From assembly GCF_030123365.1 (NCBI RefSeq), contig NZ_CP126107.1:2217501-2281500 (forward strand): a DNA stretch of 64,000 nucleotides, in the 5' to 3' direction. The DNA comes from Neobacillus sp. SuZ13. Its GTDB lineage: Bacteria; Bacillota; Bacilli; Bacillales; Cytobacillaceae. Position 1 is the stretch's first letter. Every line of letters begins with the position of its first letter. Position numbers and translations under genes: made by a program. Below, piece after piece: positions 62,431-64,000 of the stretch. The notes under the pieces were generated by a model. The model searched no databases. It was not told the origin of the DNA and saw only the letters and a list, made by a program, of their open reading frames with translations.

Positions 62431-63354
62431 ATGGAGGTATTTTTCCTTATTGTATTAAATGTCATTTTGCCTGTATTTACTTTAATAGGAGCTGGTGTCT
62501 TTCTCCATCGAAAATTTAATTTAGATATGAACACTTTATCAAAGCTAAATACCTATTTTCTCATGCCATGTGTCAGTTTTGTAAACATTTATCAAAATAA
62601 TATTGGCGGAGAAACACTTTTGCATATTCTTGGATTCTTAGTGTTGCAATGTTTCAGCTTAATGATTATAACTGCCGTTATATCAAAAACAGCAAAATTT
62701 GATAGCAGTTTATCTTCAACTTTTAAGAACAGCGTGGTCCTAAATAACTCAGGTAATTTCGGATTACCTGTCAGTCAACTCGTTTTTCAACATAACCCAT
62801 TGGGTGCATCCATACAGATTGTCGTTATGATTTTTCAGAATTTGTTAACCTACACATATGGATTACTGAATTCTGTTTCCGTTGATCAAACTGGATTGAA
62901 AGCAATGAAGGAGTTTCTAAAAAACCCCGTCATATATGCCTTTTTATTAGGATTGTTCCTCCATATGTATCATATTAATATCCCGACTTTTCTATGGACT
63001 CCAATAAACAATACTTCCAATGCATTTTTGGCAGTGGCGCTAATTACATTAGGAGCACAAAGTGCTTATATAAAAATAAGTCGTTTCTCTTTGCCGCTGT
63101 TTTTAAGTTTATTTGGTCGTTTAATCCTATCTCCAGCAATTGCATTCATCATTATTTTATCATTAAAGCTGGATGGCACTACGGCACAGGCGTTGTTTAT
63201 AGCAAGCTCGTTCCCAACATCAAGGAATAGTGCTTTGTTCGCTTTAGAATATGGAAATCATCCAGAATACGCTGCACAAGTTGTTTTGCTATCTACTTTA
63301 CTTAGCGCGATTACAGTAACCACGGTTGTATTTTTATCGACAATTTTATTTTGA
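62431..63354 (+). CDS. AEC-family transporter (auxin efflux carrier fold)
   Basis: A 307-residue membrane protein with ten helices in two groups of five around a central loop. NSVVLNNSGNFGLPVSQLVF in helix 4 holds the family's conserved NxGxxGLP signature, and SFPTSRNSALFALEYG in the C-terminal half corresponds to the second crossover. Bacterial members include malate and malonate permeases. Placed after the citrate-type transporter, it likely carries an organic acid. Site AAAGGAGAGTTTT precedes ATG. It has its own terminator. Confidence 0.88.
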   Translation: MEVFFLIVLNVILPVFTLIGAGVFLHRKFNLDMNTLSKLNTYFLMPCVSFVNIYQNNIGGETLLHILGFLVLQCFSLMIITAVISKTAKFDSSLSSTFKNSVVLNNSGNFGLPVSQLVFQHNPLGASIQIVVMIFQNLLTYTYGLLNSVSVDQTGLKAMKEFLKNPVIYAFLLGLFLHMYHINIPTFLWTPINNTSNAFLAVALITLGAQSAYIKISRFSLPLFLSLFGRLILSPAIAFIIILSLKLDGTTAQALFIASSFPTSRNSALFALEYGNHPEYAAQVVLLSTLLSAITVTTVVFLSTILF

Positions 63355-63362
63355 CTTAGTGA

Positions 63363-63395
63363 AGACCGTTTATGTATATAAACGGTCTCGTTATT
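63363..63395 (+). terminator. Terminator after the AEC gene
   Basis: AGACCGTTTA and TAAACGGTCT form a 10-bp stem around a short loop, followed by CGTTATTT. Confidence 0.8.
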
Positions 63396-63497
63396 TACAT
63401 CCTATATTGTTAATCTCTATAACATTAAATATAATTAGAATAGTTTGATAGTTAAAAAGAATAGTCTATGTAAAAGCTTATTGTTTATTTTGGCACC

Positions 63498-63630
63498 CTG
63501 TTGATTGGAGCGGAAGGCACGAAGACTCCTGCGGGAGGACGGGGCAAGGGAGACCCCACAGGAGCGCAGCGACGAGGAGGCTCCCCGGACCGCCCGCGAA
63601 CCGCACGTGCCTGGAGCGGAAATCAACAGG
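63498..63630. repeat. Large G+C-rich palindromic interspersed repeat
   Basis: The 133-base element is bounded by perfect inverted 10-mers CCTGTTGATT (63498-63507) and AATCAACAGG (63621-63630), followed inside by GGAGCGGAAGGCACG on the left and CGTGCCTGGAGCGG on the right, so GGCACG/CGTGCC adds a second stem. The middle contains GACTCCTGCGGGAGGACGGG and GACCCCACAGGAGCG, with further pairing. It is far richer in G+C than its surroundings. Nearly identical blocks are, from memory, scattered in many Bacillus-group genomes between genes. No function is established; a mobile non-autonomous element or structured RNA is possible. Confidence 0.85.
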
Positions 63631-63679
63631 CGAGTTTAACACAGCCAAAGAAAAAACAACCAACCTTAAGAAGAGGGTA

Positions 63680-64000
63680 ATGAAATGTATGAATAAGGAG
63701 TTAATAAAAAACCCAAATTTAAGCTATCAGATTGCTGAGCAGAAAGCTGCTCATTATTTTCATTCACTTTATAAACAGGTTGTAGAAAAGACCTATGTTC
63801 AGACAATCACAAAAGATATTCAATCCTGGAAACGGAACCATATCCATCATTCTATATTATCCTTCATTTCACGTGGCAAGGGAAAACCTGATTCTCGAGC
63901 TTATCACAATTATATCCAATGGCTAAATTACACTGGTAAACTAGATAATTACTTAGACCGAAGCATTTCTTATATTTTCATGCGCGATTTGGGAAAGGCC
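63680..64000 (+). CDS. Hypothetical protein, N-terminal part (cut by window edge)
   Basis: The frame is open from ATG 63680 to the end of the window (107 codons). It follows AAGAGGG closely; ATG 63689 in the same frame has better spacing. The peptide (MNKELIKNPNLSYQIAEQKA, then AHYFHSLYKQVVEKTYVQTI) is helical, basic and rich in Tyr/His, without a signal peptide. Not recognised; more of the sequence is needed. Confidence 0.6.
   Translation, partial: MKCMNKELIKNPNLSYQIAEQKAAHYFHSLYKQVVEKTYVQTITKDIQSWKRNHIHHSILSFISRGKGKPDSRAYHNYIQWLNYTGKLDNYLDRSISYIFMRDLGKA

Overview
The window reads as chromosome of a low-GC, spore-forming Bacillaceae bacterium close to Bacillus/Neobacillus. The support is cumulative: strong Shine-Dalgarno sites with many TTG/GTG starts, sigma-A promoters, CcpA cre-like sites, a PyrR attenuator, a glycine riboswitch, PhaQ/phasin genes, an Sda-like checkpoint peptide, a KinB-like sporulation kinase, relics of a gerA-type germination operon, a yoxD orthologue, and a glgBCDA operon. 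No rRNA, tRNA, CRISPR array or intact insertion sequence was seen. Much of the window is accessory catabolism, and several genes are visibly decaying.

Layout. 1-6.2 kb: a glycoside-use island with both subunits of a C-glycoside deglycosidase-like enzyme, a carboxylesterase stub, a GH43 glycosidase, an MFS transporter and a sugar isomerase gene stopped by an in-frame TGA. 6.25-7.9 kb: a gene stub running into twelve exact 52-bp hairpin repeats behind a NERD-domain gene. 8-11.3 kb: a pseudouridine operon (nucleoside-type lipoprotein, psuK with a DNA-binding domain, psuG). 11.5-25.5 kb: two tandem sigma-54 activators, a divergent aromatic-acid transporter, then an aromatic ring-hydroxylation and meta-cleavage cluster behind a near-perfect -24/-12 promoter. 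In that cluster an SDR gene and an MFS gene are broken. 25.5-34.3 kb: mixed genes (Bcr-type efflux, alkyladenine glycosylase, long-form threonine synthase, phaQ-phasin, Sda-like peptide, patatin, yoxD).

34.4-39 kb: collapsed gerA/gerC operon, a second repeat family that also has a 52-bp period, a MerR-like coiled-coil protein, and a stand-alone second ftsZ. 39.4-45 kb: glgB-glgC-glgD-glgA without glgP. 45-50 kb: cysteine dioxygenase with an EamA exporter, a DUF2935 protein, and a block of unrecognised, possibly spore-surface proteins. 49.9-53.6 kb: two RNA-controlled transporters, a CycA-like permease under a single-aptamer glycine riboswitch and an MFS carrier under a PyrR attenuator. 53.8-63.4 kb: KinB-like kinase, a UTRA protein lacking its DNA-binding domain, a glycolate-oxidase-type flavoprotein, an HMGL-like aldolase, a CitS/CitT-type two-component system with a CitMHS transporter, and an AEC carrier. 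The end holds a large palindromic interspersed repeat and the start of an unrecognised gene.

The most useful leads are the PyrR-controlled MFS carrier (a candidate pyrimidine or orotate transporter), the 52-bp hairpin array, the second FtsZ, and the sigma-54 ring-cleavage cluster.
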